Positions 18,305-27,872 of a DNA stretch of 64,000 nucleotides are shown in pieces (positions within the stretch are counted from its first letter, which is position 1; every line of letters starts with the position of its first letter). This stretch comes from Vibrio metoecus. Its GTDB lineage: Bacteria > Pseudomonadota > Gammaproteobacteria > Enterobacterales > Vibrionaceae. The notes beneath the pieces are model-generated. The model was not told the DNA's origin. It searched no databases and worked only from the letters and a program-made list of their open reading frames with translations. Location of the stretch: NCBI RefSeq assembly GCF_000696385.1, contig NZ_JJMN01000061.1, positions 28,549-92,548 of the forward strand. Reading direction: 5' to 3'. Made by a program: the position numbers and the translations under genes.

Positions 18305-18468
18305 AAAATTTTCATTTAAAGTAAGAATGGTAAAGTGCGTACAAGTTGAATGCGGGTGGCTGTGCAGAAGGTAAAAAAGAGCAACACCATTACCAAAATA
18401 CACCGCCATACAGTTGATTCATGTCACTGGGAGACAAGGTGACATACTTATTGAAAGAGAATTGAGTA

Positions 18469-19305
18469 ATGCAAATACGCCAAGCAATCCATAGCCAACA
18501 TGCGAAAACCCTCGACACTGAAAATCTACGCAGCCAGTTTTTGGTTGAGTCGATCTTTGTCGATGACCAATACACCATGACCTACAGCCATATCGACCGC
18601 ATTGTGTTTGGTGGGATCAAGCCCCTAAACCAAACGCTGAGTTTTGCGGCAGATTTAGGCAAAACGTTCGGCGTTGATTACTTCTTGCAACGCCGCGAAT
18701 TAGGGCTGATTAACATCGGCGGCGATGGCGTGGTGACGGTTGATGGTGAGACTTACCAAGTTGCGGCCAAAGAAGCCTTGTATGTGGGTATGGGGGCTAA
18801 AGAGATCGCGTTCGCTAGTGTAAATCCTGCGGATCCCGCAAAGTTTTACTACAACAGTGCGCCAGCTCATCAAGCTTATCCAAACAAAAAGATCACCTTG
18901 CAAGAAGCGTCACCAGTAACCTTGGGAGATGCCGCAACCAGTAACAAACGAACCATTTACAAGTACATCGTTCCAGATGTGTTGCCAACATGCCAATTGC
19001 TGATGGGGCTCACTCAACTAGAGCCAGGTTCACTGTGGAATACCATGCCTTGCCATACTCATGAGCGCCGTATGGAAGTCTACTTCTACTTTGGTATGCA
19101 AGATGACGCAGCCGTGTTCCATTTGATGGGCGAACCGAAAGAAACGCGCCACCTCGTTGTACGTAACGAGCAAGCGGTGATTTCACCAAGCTGGTCTATC
19201 CATTCAGGAGTGGGGACTCAGGCTTACACCTTTATCTGGGGTATGGTGGGTGAAAACCAAGTCTTCACCGATATGGATCATATCGCAATGCAAGACTTGC
19301 TATAA
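18469..19305 (+). CDS. kduI: 5-keto-4-deoxyuronate isomerase
   Basis: Converts the open form of the unsaturated uronate (5-keto-4-deoxyuronate, DKI) to 2,5-diketo-3-deoxygluconate, the substrate of KduD. The cupin metal site is visible as [14 protein letters not shown] (His, His, Glu) and a later His in SIHSGVG. The length of 278 residues is exact for the family. Divergent from kdgK with shared boxes. This gene shows that the lyase products are meant for catabolism, since it acts only after GH88 or an equivalent step. Confidence 0.96.
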   Translation: MQIRQAIHSQHAKTLDTENLRSQFLVESIFVDDQYTMTYSHIDRIVFGGIKPLNQTLSFAADLGKTFGVDYFLQRRELGLINIGGDGVVTVDGETYQVAAKEALYVGMGAKEIAFASVNPADPAKFYYNSAPAHQAYPNKKITLQEASPVTLGDAATSNKRTIYKYIVPDVLPTCQLLMGLTQLEPGSLWNTMPCHTHERRMEVYFYFGMQDDAAVFHLMGEPKETRHLVVRNEQAVISPSWSIHSGVGTQAYTFIWGMVGENQVFTDMDHIAMQDLL

Positions 19306-19484
19306 CCAAGCGATTTCCTCACTTTTTGGCCAACCTAAGCGATTAGGAAATGTGATGAGATCGTTCCATGGATAACATGGAAACACATCGATTGGATTCA
19401 ATGAGTCTCTAAGTTACCCGATAACTTGGATGATGAGCTCATTGGATCACAAAAAGATAATGCATAGCTGTTCTTAACTCAAAT

Positions 19485-19506
19485 CGCCCTTCATGGGCGT
19501 TTTTTA
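19485..19506 (+). terminator. Rho-independent terminator downstream of kduI
   Basis: CGCCC, loop TTCAT, GGGCG followed by TTTTTT, 180 bp after the kduI stop codon. The stem is short but the T run is clean. Confidence 0.65.
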
Positions 19507-19665
19507 TTTAAAAATCAATCATCTTTCAACCGTTATTTCTTTACTTCATGCCACTTAGCCCCACTTTAATCAGGTGTAAATACCTCTCCGTCTCAATCTG
19601 TGATTTTTGTTTTATTATTTTAGATTTTTATCTACAGTTTTGATTTTGATCTTACTTTAAATAAT

Positions 19666-19680
19666 CAAAACACCATTTCT
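19666..19680. promoter_or_regulatory. Weak KdgR-like box upstream of the porin gene
   Basis: CAAAACACCATTTCT matches 12 of 15 positions of TGRAAYRNYRTTYCA, 85 bp before the porin start. If real, it ties the porin to the polysaccharide locus. The 19306-19764 gap otherwise holds only the terminator at 19485. Confidence 0.35.
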
Positions 19681-19764
19681 ATTTTAATGAATAAAAAGAT
19701 CTATATTATTGCACTGGTGAATCAGTTCACCAAAAAATCAATAATTTTAAGAAATGGAAAGCGT

Positions 19765-21213
19765 ATGAAAATGAAAAATGTAGGCTCTAAAACCCTCGTT
19801 TGTACCTCCGTTTTAACGGCTCTGTTTGCTGCATCTGCCTTTGCAGAAACACTGGATCCAAACGATATTCGTAACCAAAGTGCAGCTGCGGTTGATCTTG
19901 CGACTGAAGCCAAACAAGCGTTTTACGACAGCTCTAGCTCTAAACTGCACTCATTCCTTTACTTCCGTGATCGCGAAGAGAGAAAAGAAGGCGAGAGTTT
20001 CAAACCCAATATTGAAAACCAAACTCTGCAATTAGCATGGGATTACAAGTCTGGTTACTTCAAAGATACCGTGGGTCTCGACATCTGGGCTAACATCAAC
20101 CAGAAAATCGGCGACACCACCGGAATGTCTGAGATCCTGTACTTTGATCATGAGTGTGCTAACGATCCTTCTAGCCAAACTTATGACCCAGCGACAGGCA
20201 AAACAACTCGCGTCGCTTGTGAAAAATCTTATGCAGCCCTCTCGGTAGTTGCGCTGAAAGCAAAATTTGGTGATGACGCTGCGGGCTTAGCCCTACGTGG
20301 TGGTTACACCCCGATTAACTTCGGAACCATCCGTTCGAGCTGGGGTTTGAACCCACACGCTTACCGTGGTATTGAAGCTAAAGCGCACTTTGGTAACTGG
20401 GTAGTCGGCTATGCTTTCGCTGATGAGTTCAAGAATGACTGGCGCAAAGACTTCCTACCCATGACCACAGTTTGGCACCAACAACAAAACCCTCTTTCGC
20501 CGACTCAAGGTTATGTCATTGACTACATTCAGACTGTGGGTGCTGTTTACAATTTTGATGGTGGCTCATTCGATGTGGGTTACGGTATCGGTAAAGAATA
20601 CCGTACAAACTGGCAAGCACTGGCGAAATATGGTTTTGAGCTAGGTAGTGCAAAAGTCGATTTGACTGGCTTCTACCACGGTTCGATTGCAGAAGAAACC
20701 GAGTTAACCGGAGTGAAAGATGCAAAAGTTCAGAGCTATATCGGCTTTGGCGCAAACATCAAACAAGGTAACTTCACTTGGATTGCAGGGGTTTCGGCAA
20801 CCGATACTCAAGGTGAAGAGCTCAACTACAACTTCCGACTCACACCATGGGCGAACTCAGATAACCGCAGTTTCCAACAGACGCTTTCCGGCTTAGACGA
20901 TTACAACACCGATGGTACTCGCGCAGTAAAATTAGGTGTGAACTACAACTTCGCAAGCTTTGGAGTACCAGGGCTATCAGCGGGAATGGGCGGTAACTAC
21001 GCAACTCATGTTCGCTCTGATGCACAGAAAGCTATCTACGATGGCAGCATGTATTCGGTAGATTGGAACGTCGGTTACAAATTCCTTGATGGCGGTTTGG
21101 AAGGTCTGAACATTCAAACTTTCCGTAGCTTGTTCCGCGGCGATGACATCGTACACAAGAACGATCGTAACGATTTGAAAGTGTTAATCTCTTACAGTGT
21201 AACGCTGAAATAA
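19765..21213 (+). CDS. OprD/ChiP-type outer membrane porin
   Basis: Outer-membrane beta-barrel of about 482 residues, predicted to pass sugars or oligosaccharides. The signal peptide is clear from MKMKNVGSKTLVCTSVL to the cleavage after ASAFA. The N-terminal block after it (DIRNQSAAAVDLATEAKQAFYDSSSSKLHSFLYFRDRE) and many short amphipathic strands resemble the OprD/chitoporin family, and the last residue is Lys after ISYSVTL. The frame is open from 19687, but the true start is the ATG at 19765, or 19771, just before the signal sequence. Its place beside kduI suggests uptake of lyase products, but substrate is inference. Confidence 0.85.
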   Translation: MKMKNVGSKTLVCTSVLTALFAASAFAETLDPNDIRNQSAAAVDLATEAKQAFYDSSSSKLHSFLYFRDREERKEGESFKPNIENQTLQLAWDYKSGYFKDTVGLDIWANINQKIGDTTGMSEILYFDHECANDPSSQTYDPATGKTTRVACEKSYAALSVVALKAKFGDDAAGLALRGGYTPINFGTIRSSWGLNPHAYRGIEAKAHFGNWVVGYAFADEFKNDWRKDFLPMTTVWHQQQNPLSPTQGYVIDYIQTVGAVYNFDGGSFDVGYGIGKEYRTNWQALAKYGFELGSAKVDLTGFYHGSIAEETELTGVKDAKVQSYIGFGANIKQGNFTWIAGVSATDTQGEELNYNFRLTPWANSDNRSFQQTLSGLDDYNTDGTRAVKLGVNYNFASFGVPGLSAGMGGNYATHVRSDAQKAIYDGSMYSVDWNVGYKFLDGGLEGLNIQTFRSLFRGDDIVHKNDRNDLKVLISYSVTLK

Positions 21214-21240
21214 TCCCTCGTTATTTCAGTTATTTCTGTG

Positions 21241-21268
21241 GCCTAATGGATTCCCATTAGGCTTTTTT
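21241..21268 (+). terminator. Rho-independent terminator of the porin gene
   Basis: GCCTAATGG, loop ATTC, CCATTAGGC, then TTTTTT; a 9-bp perfect stem 28 bp past the stop codon. Confidence 0.9.
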
Positions 21269-21365
21269 ATTCTGCCCGAGTCATAATTTTCAAGTTTGGC
21301 GTTGAGACGATGTAATCCATGATGCCTTTAAAAACATCGTATTCACCAAACCGCTCAACAAACAA

Positions 21366-21393
21366 AAGAAAAAGGCCTGATCTCTCAGGCCTT
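21366..21393 (-). terminator. Rho-independent terminator of speAB
   Basis: On the minus strand AAGGCCTGA, loop GAGA, TCAGGCCTT, then TTTC; a 9-bp stem 19 bp past the speB stop codon. Confidence 0.88.
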
Positions 21394-21411
21394 TAGATTG
21401 CTTAACTCAGA

Positions 21412-22341
21412 TTACTCTTCGTCTTTCTTGTTGGATGCCCAAACGTAGAGCAGTTCCAGAGCGATCGTCGCACCCGCCAGTGAAGTCAGGTCGCTTTGGT
21501 CGTAAGGAGGAGAGACTTCTACCACATCCATACCGATCAGGTTGATGCCTTTCAGCGCGCGAATGATTTTCAGGATCTTGTCTGAGCTCAAGCCGCCACA
21601 GACTGGCGTACCCGTACCCGGTGCGAAAGCGGGATCCAGACAGTCAATGTCGAAAGTCAGGTAAACTGGCTTGTCACCCACGATGTGGCGAATTTGCGCC
21701 ACAATCTCTTCGACAGACATATCGTTGGCTTGCATCGCGTTAATCACGTTGAAGCCGTGGCCTTCTTGTTTGTATTCCGTACGAATACCCACTTGCACCG
21801 AGTGCTTAGCCGAGATCAGACCTTCTTTTGGCGCATGGTAGAACATGGTGCCGTGGTCATACGCACTGCCGTTCGCGTAAGTGTCAGTGTGTGCATCAAA
21901 GTGGATCAGCGCCATTTCACCGTAGTGCTTAGCGTAAGCACGCAGGATTGGCAGAGTGATGAAGTGATCACCACCCAGTGCCAGCATCGTTTTGCCACTT
22001 TTCAGAATTTCGCTGGTCGCCGCTTCTAGGCGGTAAGTGAAATCTTCTGCATCACCGCAATCAAAAACCAAGTCACCGGCATCAATCACGTTGATCTTTT
22101 TGAACAGGTTGAAATCCCAAGGGAATTTCTTACCTTCCCAAGCGAGGTTCACTGAAGCACGACGAATCGCGTCAGGCCCCATACGTGCACCCGGACGACC
22201 GGACGTCGCCATATCCAAAGGCACGCCAAGTACCACGACATCAGCGTTAGTATCTACTGGGTTACGCACATAGGGACGACGGACAAACGTCATCGCGTTT
22301 GAGTAGAGTGAATAATCAGTTTTAGTAAACAAATCATTCAT
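21412..22341 (-). CDS. speB: Agmatinase
   Basis: Ureohydrolase that splits agmatine to putrescine and urea. The binuclear Mn site is intact: [12 protein letters not shown] and [14 protein letters not shown]. The length of 309 residues is typical. It starts directly after the speA stop codon with no gap (GAGGA of its ribosome site lies inside the speA end), so translation is probably coupled. With speA it gives the arginine to putrescine route. Confidence 0.96.
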   Translation of the reverse strand: MNDLFTKTDYSLYSNAMTFVRRPYVRNPVDTNADVVVLGVPLDMATSGRPGARMGPDAIRRASVNLAWEGKKFPWDFNLFKKINVIDAGDLVFDCGDAEDFTYRLEAATSEILKSGKTMLALGGDHFITLPILRAYAKHYGEMALIHFDAHTDTYANGSAYDHGTMFYHAPKEGLISAKHSVQVGIRTEYKQEGHGFNVINAMQANDMSVEEIVAQIRHIVGDKPVYLTFDIDCLDPAFAPGTGTPVCGGLSSDKILKIIRALKGINLIGMDVVEVSPPYDQSDLTSLAGATIALELLYVWASNKKDEE

Positions 22342-24264
22342 TTAGAAATCCTCTAAGTAAGTATAGCCGCTTAGGCCTAATTCAAGTTCCGCCAATACGG
22401 TTTCTTGTTCTTCTTTGGCAACACGTTGAGAAACCAGTTGACGATAGTTGGTGCGAATTTTATCTACGTCGATGTGAACGTAGCGCATCATATCTTCAAC
22501 CGTGTCACCTTCATTGATAAAGGCAATTTCAGAGTCGCCTTTATCGTTAATGTTTACCACTACGCTGTGAGTATCACCAAACAGGTTATGCATATCACCC
22601 AAGATTTCTTGGTATGCACCGACTAGGAAAAAGCCCATCAGGTAAGGTTTGTCGTTTGTCCACGCTGGCACAGGCAGTGTGCTTTCAATGCCTTGGCCTT
22701 CAACGTATTGTTCAACCGCACCGTCTGAGTCACAAGTGATGTCGAGCATCACTGCGCGGCGATCGTTCATCTCTTCCAAACCAGAAAGCGGTAGCACTGG
22801 GAAAACTTGGTCAATACCCCAAGCATCCGGCAGCGACTGGAACAGTGAGAAGTTCACGAAGAACTTGTCTGCTAAACGCTCTTGCAGCTCATCCAGAATT
22901 GGACGATGGAAGCGGTTTTTGTTGCTCATCTTCTGACGCAGTTCATGGTAAATACGCAGTGACAGCTGCTCTGCCCATGCACGGTGCTCAAGGTTTAATA
23001 CACCCGTTGCAAACTGGCTGTGTGCTTCAGAAAGATCGCTTTGCGTGTCGTTGTAAATTTCAATCAGTGCGCGGTCATCGGTACCATGCTGCACTTCTTC
23101 AAATCCACGCCACATGTTTTTAATCAGCATTGGCGATTCTGCATCTGGTGCAGGAATATCTTCTGGTGAATACGCTTCTGTACCGATGACGTTGGTGATC
23201 AACACCGCGTGATGCGCCGTGATCGAACGACCGGATTCAGAAATGATCACCGGACGCGGTTGACCGTACAGGTTACATACATCGCTGACTGTGCTAACGA
23301 TGTTACGCGCATATTCGTGCAGACCGTAGTTCATCGAGTTGGATGACTGGCTACGAGTACCATCATAATCCACCGCCAAACCGCCACCCACGTCGAAGAA
23401 ATCGATGTGCGCACCCAGCTCACGCAGTTCACAGTAGAAACGTACCGCTTCGTTCACGCCATTACGTACGTCACGAATGTTCGCCATTTGTGAACCAAGG
23501 TGGAAATGCACCAGTTGCAGCGCTTCCAGTTGGTCTTCCGCTTTCAAGCGGTTAATCACGGTGAGCACTTGTGATGCCGCCAGACCGAACTTCGATTTTT
23601 CACCGCCGCTCGATTGCCATTTACCCGCACCTTGAGAAGCCAGACGAATACGCAGACCCAGACGTGGTTTCACACCAAGGCTTTTCGCTTCTTTCAGAAC
23701 CAAATCCAGCTCTGACAGTTTTTCCAGAACGATAAAAACTTTATGACCCAGTTTCTCACCGATCAGTGCCAGACGAATGTACTCTCTGTCTTTATAACCA
23801 TTACATACAATCACTGAACTGGCTTGCTGAGCCATTGCCAACACCGCCAGAAGCTCAGGCTTACTGCCCGCTTCCAAGCCGAGTTGTTTGTGTTCTAATT
23901 CGGCCTGACTGGCCAGAATTTCATCTACTACCTCTCTTTGTTGGTTCACTTTGATGGGATAAACCAGCAGGTATTTATTCGGGTAGTCGTACTCTTCAAT
24001 CGCCTGATTGAAAGCGTCACAAATGTTGTGCACGCGTTGATGCAGGATCTGCGGGAAGCGTACAAGCACAGGCAAATTTAAATCACGCGCTTCGAGCTGT
24101 TTAACAATTGAGCTTAATTGCGTTTGATGGGCTTTGTCTTTTCTCGGCGATACATACACTTCGCCTTGATCGTCAATGCCAAAAAAACCTTGGCTCCAGT
24201 AATGCACATTGTAGTCAGCGCGAACGCGGTCTAATTTGGATGGTTGTTCCACATCGTATCTCAC
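22342..24264 (-). CDS. speA: Biosynthetic arginine decarboxylase
   Basis: PLP enzyme that decarboxylates arginine to agmatine. The PLP lysine lies in YPIKVNQQ near residue 100. Other family blocks are [39 protein letters not shown], and [14 protein letters not shown]. The frame is open from a GTG at 24327, but homology starts at [23 protein letters not shown] therefore place the start at the GTG at 24264, which gives 640 residues, the length I expect for Vibrio SpeA. Neither start has a strong Shine-Dalgarno. Forms an operon with speB. Confidence 0.95.
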   Translation of the reverse strand: MRYDVEQPSKLDRVRADYNVHYWSQGFFGIDDQGEVYVSPRKDKAHQTQLSSIVKQLEARDLNLPVLVRFPQILHQRVHNICDAFNQAIEEYDYPNKYLLVYPIKVNQQREVVDEILASQAELEHKQLGLEAGSKPELLAVLAMAQQASSVIVCNGYKDREYIRLALIGEKLGHKVFIVLEKLSELDLVLKEAKSLGVKPRLGLRIRLASQGAGKWQSSGGEKSKFGLAASQVLTVINRLKAEDQLEALQLVHFHLGSQMANIRDVRNGVNEAVRFYCELRELGAHIDFFDVGGGLAVDYDGTRSQSSNSMNYGLHEYARNIVSTVSDVCNLYGQPRPVIISESGRSITAHHAVLITNVIGTEAYSPEDIPAPDAESPMLIKNMWRGFEEVQHGTDDRALIEIYNDTQSDLSEAHSQFATGVLNLEHRAWAEQLSLRIYHELRQKMSNKNRFHRPILDELQERLADKFFVNFSLFQSLPDAWGIDQVFPVLPLSGLEEMNDRRAVMLDITCDSDGAVEQYVEGQGIESTLPVPAWTNDKPYLMGFFLVGAYQEILGDMHNLFGDTHSVVVNINDKGDSEIAFINEGDTVEDMMRYVHIDVDKIRTNYRQLVSQRVAKEEQETVLAELELGLSGYTYLEDF

Positions 24265-24470
24265 AAAAACAGAGAGGATTACAATGATTTCATCGGTTGA
24301 AATCACACCTGACACCCTAGATGTCACGCGCTTTATCGGTGAAAAGCTAGGGTGTGTCTAATGATAATAATTTATCGTTATGACAACTGTTAGTTATCAC
24401 ACATAAACTTGCATAAATGTCTTCATTTCATTCATTTTTTCTGGCGCGCACTTGATGCCACCGAGCAAAG

Positions 24471-25475
24471 TCACACTTCAAAGCGTTGGCAATATTGGCT
24501 CGGCGTTACACCGCGCTGTTTTTTAAACATGCGATTAAAACTGGCAACATGCTGATAACCCAATCGATGCGCGACGTTTTCAATTGGTACTTTACGACTG
24601 AGTAAATTCACCGCGATATTGCTTAATACATAGCCCAGTACGATCGAATAGCTCATGCCTAACACATGCAAACGACGTTGGCACTGTTGCGTAGAAAGAC
24701 CGAGCAGAGCAGATACCCGTTCAAGGCTTGGATAGCCGTAATGGCAAGCATAGTTGATGGTTTCATACAGCACTTTAAGCTCATCCGTCGGATCGGGCAT
24801 ATTGAGAAAATCATCCAGTTCTTGATAGCTCATCGCTAACGATTTCGCTTTAGGTCGATGCTGCATTTGAGTCGCTAAGCGATGACTAGCATGAAACCAA
24901 ATCTCCACTCGTGGTTGGTTCCATTCCACCTCACAGCCAAAATAATCACGGTACAAACTGCGGTTATCTCTTTTGCCGGGCAAGTGCACACGCATGGGCG
25001 CAAAGTTTTCGCCCAAATATTCTCGCAAAACCTGCAACATAAACGTCGCCATGCGAATCCCATCATGCACTTTAACTTCGGTTTGAATCTGCGGATTGCG
25101 GTATATCCACTTCAAAATGGGACCGACTTGCGCCCCAACCATCGAGCACCCAGATTGCACGCTACTGAACCCGTAATTAATACGCCGAACTGTCGAGGCT
25201 AGATCCGCGCCAGAGAAAAACCACCGGTGAGCAGGCAATGCCATATCCAGCCTCTTTTCTTGAGTCGCCTTGAGCAAAAAGTCGGGATCTTTTGTGGATT
25301 CTTCCATGCTCTGATACCAAATGTTGACCTCATTAGCAGGGATCAAGGTCATCGGCTGATAGAACACAGATTCAGGTAAGCCACTACACCCTTCCGGCAA
25401 TTGGTATAACTGTTTGATCTTAAAATGAAGATGAGAAAAACCGATCGCTCGTAAAAAATACATGTCACTACACAC
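24471..25475 (-). CDS. AraC-family transcriptional regulator with N-terminal arabinose-binding-type domain
   Basis: 334 residues: a long N-terminal ligand-type domain (residues about 20-210, of the OruR/ArgR-like AraC subgroup) and a C-terminal double HTH with VAHRLGYQHVASFNRMFKKQRGVTPSQY at 300-330. Effector and targets cannot be read from the sequence. It lies between speA (same strand, 206 bp away) and the YibIH-like pair (divergent), so either could be a target. No ribosome site decides between the listed start and Met5. Confidence 0.85.
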   Translation of the reverse strand: MCSDMYFLRAIGFSHLHFKIKQLYQLPEGCSGLPESVFYQPMTLIPANEVNIWYQSMEESTKDPDFLLKATQEKRLDMALPAHRWFFSGADLASTVRRINYGFSSVQSGCSMVGAQVGPILKWIYRNPQIQTEVKVHDGIRMATFMLQVLREYLGENFAPMRVHLPGKRDNRSLYRDYFGCEVEWNQPRVEIWFHASHRLATQMQHRPKAKSLAMSYQELDDFLNMPDPTDELKVLYETINYACHYGYPSLERVSALLGLSTQQCQRRLHVLGMSYSIVLGYVLSNIAVNLLSRKVPIENVAHRLGYQHVASFNRMFKKQRGVTPSQYCQRFEV

Positions 25476-25593
25476 CTAGCCGATCAAATACAGATTATTT
25501 CAAATACTAATACATTTTGATGTGTTTGGTTACTCTTGCAAGACTCTGATGAGCAATATGCACAATGCGGCTCCCTTGATTATGGAGCATGGT

Positions 25594-25947
25594 ATGAGTC
25601 TTTTTAGCGTTCCTTTTGTCGACACGGGTAGTGACACTGCCCTACATATTGTTGCGGGTTTTATTCTTGTCGCCTCAGTTGTCGCTGGCGTGTATGGGTT
25701 TTGGAAGCTGCATGAGATCCCTATTAACAAAGCCCACAGTAAAGACCATCATCAAATCGGCTTGATCACCGCCCTAACGTGGATCGGTTTTCTATGGCAT
25801 TGGGTTTGGGTTGTCGCCGTTATTCTTGCTTTTGTGGATATGGATAAAGCCATCTTGCATCTACGAGAAACGTGGCGTCACGGCAGCTTAGAACAGAAGC
25901 ACACCAAAACCACACAGGAAACACCCTCAGAGGAACATTCAGCATGA
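25594..25947 (+). CDS. DUF3302 inner-membrane protein (YibI-like)
   Basis: Small membrane protein of 117 residues with two hydrophobic segments (about residues 16-36 and 56-80) and a charged C-terminus (TWRHGSLEQKHTKTT). The start is the ATG at 25594, which has GGAG six bases upstream; longer starts from 25522 have none. It overlaps the next gene by ATGA and pairs with an HlyD-family gene, as yibI does with yibH in E. coli. Function unknown; likely a partner in membrane export. Confidence 0.8.
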   Translation: MSLFSVPFVDTGSDTALHIVAGFILVASVVAGVYGFWKLHEIPINKAHSKDHHQIGLITALTWIGFLWHWVWVVAVILAFVDMDKAILHLRETWRHGSLEQKHTKTTQETPSEEHSA

Positions 25948-27167
25948 TCGAAGGCTTAGCCGTTTGGGCACTCTTTATCTACCTATTGCGTTTGGTCGGA
26001 ATGCCGTGGAACAAAGTTACCCAGAGTTTTGCCTACATAGGAGGCATTAGCTGGCTAATGTTTGTGTGGGTCGGTCTCATCAACTATACGCCAATGGATA
26101 TTTCTGGCGGCTCAGTGGTGCAATCGCCCCATATCCAACTGCGCCCAGATTCACCCAATGTGACTGGTAAAGTCAGTAAAATTTATGTCGATCCCAACCA
26201 AACTATTCAAAAGGGACAGTTGATCTATGAGATTGATGCAACGCCTTACCAAATTGCGTTTAACCAAGCCCTGATTGCCGAAAGTGCAGCCAAAGTGGCT
26301 TTAGAAAGTGCGAACGGCGATGTTGAAATCGCGAAAGCCAGTTATCAATCCATGCTCAAAGACATCACGGTTTCGCACAGCCAATTGGCTTCTGCCCGTG
26401 AAGACTACTTGCTACAAAAGAAGATGCTAGAGCGTTATCGCGAACAAAACCGCGTGGTGAAAAACACCATCACCCAAGCGGATATGGATAAACAAAGCAC
26501 CACAGTACAAGTGGCGAACCAAAACCTGACCACCATCGAATCACAACTGGCGAAGAAACAGGTTGATGCCGATAAAGCAAAATTAGCGATTACACAGGCG
26601 CAACTGACCATCACTCAGCGTGAAAACGACTTAGGCAATGCTCGCGAAACCGTGGCCAAAGCTCGATGGGATTTAAACAGTACAAAAGTTTACGCCCCTG
26701 CCGATGGCTTTGTTACCAACTTCATTTTGCGTGAAGGGCAACGCATCGCCATGATGCCACGCCTGCAAATGTATACGAATGAGAAATACGTATTAATGCG
26801 CGTTAATCATCAAGCCATTCGTAATATCAAGGCTGGGCAATTAGCCGAATTTGCGTCTTCGGTTTATCCTGGCAAAGTGTTTTCCGCTACAGTAGAAGGC
26901 ATTGTCGAAGCCACGGGCGAAGCCCAAAGCAACTTACTGGGTTTTGATCAAAACGTTACCGCAACCACCGTACAAAACTTACGCAACAAGCACCATTTTG
27001 TGCGCTTAAAAATTGAAGAACCTGAAGGTTACGACGTTCCCGTCGGTTCTGTCGGATTAGCTTGGGTCAGCGGTGAGAAGCCCATTTCATTCCTCGCCTT
27101 TCTCGATGTCATTCGCGGCATTATCCTGCGCATGAAATCACAACTGTACTTCTTCTACTCTATCTAA
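25944..27167 (+). CDS. HlyD/EmrA-type membrane fusion protein (YibH-like)
   Basis: Periplasmic adaptor anchored in the inner membrane. Two N-terminal hydrophobic segments (residues 3-20 and 28-50) precede a split lipoyl domain (VTGKVSKIYVDPNQTIQKGQLIYEID at 72-98). A long coiled-coil hairpin (about 105-245) and the second lipoyl half with VYAPADGFVTNFILREGQ (about 250) follow, then a beta-barrel. The length of 407 residues is normal. No exporter or TolC gene is adjacent, so it may work with the DUF3302 partner or an unlinked pump. Confidence 0.88.
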   Translation: MIEGLAVWALFIYLLRLVGMPWNKVTQSFAYIGGISWLMFVWVGLINYTPMDISGGSVVQSPHIQLRPDSPNVTGKVSKIYVDPNQTIQKGQLIYEIDATPYQIAFNQALIAESAAKVALESANGDVEIAKASYQSMLKDITVSHSQLASAREDYLLQKKMLERYREQNRVVKNTITQADMDKQSTTVQVANQNLTTIESQLAKKQVDADKAKLAITQAQLTITQRENDLGNARETVAKARWDLNSTKVYAPADGFVTNFILREGQRIAMMPRLQMYTNEKYVLMRVNHQAIRNIKAGQLAEFASSVYPGKVFSATVEGIVEATGEAQSNLLGFDQNVTATTVQNLRNKHHFVRLKIEEPEGYDVPVGSVGLAWVSGEKPISFLAFLDVIRGIILRMKSQLYFFYSI

Positions 27168-27178
27168 AACCCTCAATT

Positions 27179-27211
27179 AATTTGCCACCTCAATTGAAGA
27201 GGTGGCAAATT
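27179..27211. terminator. 13-bp perfect inverted repeat after the HlyD-family gene
   Basis: AATTTGCCACCTC and GAGGTGGCAAATT enclose the loop AATTGAA, 11 bp past the stop codon. The stem is unusually strong but no T tract follows, so it may be an mRNA-stabilising or non-canonical terminator structure. Confidence 0.5.
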
Positions 27212-27309
27212 CACCACTTCGTCCCTGAATAGCCTTTTTTCGCTTGGCTATACATTGTAATTACATACAATTCCGTTATGGTAATTTCTCCCCTGACGTG
27301 AGAAGCGAA

Positions 27310-27870
27310 ATGGATTACTTAGCCTTACTACAAACAAACTATAAATGGTTGATCACCGCGACTATCATCCTTTTCTACCCCCCGATTTCACGACTGACTC
27401 TACGTCTTTTTGAAAGCATGATTACCGGCAGAGTGGACATTCACCGTTTGAAACGCGCGCGTTGGCTGATCCGCACCTTACTCTTTCTCGTGATGCTGTT
27501 TACGACCTTGATTTTGTGGGGAATTGAGTTACGGGGTCTACTGGTGGTCGGCTCATCCCTATTTGCCTTGCTCGGGGTGGGTTTGTTTGCCGGTTGGTCA
27601 CTGCTGAGTAATGTCACCGCATTCTTAATTCTGTTTGTGCAAAACCAATGCCGGATCGGCTGCTGGGTTCGCATCGTCGATGGCGCAAACTTTATTGAAG
27701 GCAAGATCATTGACATGGCGCTGCTGAATGTTGAATTGGAAACCCTTGAAGGCAACCGCGTGCTCTACCCTAACAACTTATTTATTGTTCGCCCTGTGAT
27801 TGTCTTACAAAAGGCACCCGAGAAAGCGGCCAAGAAGCCAGAGAAAAAACAGCTACCTAAGGGATTATAA
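27310..27870 (+). CDS. Small MscS-type mechanosensitive-channel-like membrane protein
   Basis: 186 residues. Three hydrophobic segments (about 14-34, 55-78, 82-115) precede a short MscS beta domain (CRIGCWVRIVDGANFIEGKIIDMALLNVELETLEGNRVLYPNNLF). The pore helix region is LFALLGVGLFAGWSLLSNVTAF. It lacks the C-terminal alpha/beta vestibule of full MscS; the C-terminus is instead Lys-rich (EKAAKKPEKKQ). The start at 27310 (MDYLALL) is preferred over 27244 because of AGAAG upstream. It ends 2 bases before mgtE, so the two are co-transcribed. Confidence 0.82.
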   Translation: MDYLALLQTNYKWLITATIILFYPPISRLTLRLFESMITGRVDIHRLKRARWLIRTLLFLVMLFTTLILWGIELRGLLVVGSSLFALLGVGLFAGWSLLSNVTAFLILFVQNQCRIGCWVRIVDGANFIEGKIIDMALLNVELETLEGNRVLYPNNLFIVRPVIVLQKAPEKAAKKPEKKQLPKGL

Positions 27871-27872
27871 AT

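Noticed and set aside
19364..19382. Short hairpin TTCCATG/CATGGAA after kduI
   Set aside because: 7-bp arms without a T tract; expected by chance, and a better terminator lies at 19485.
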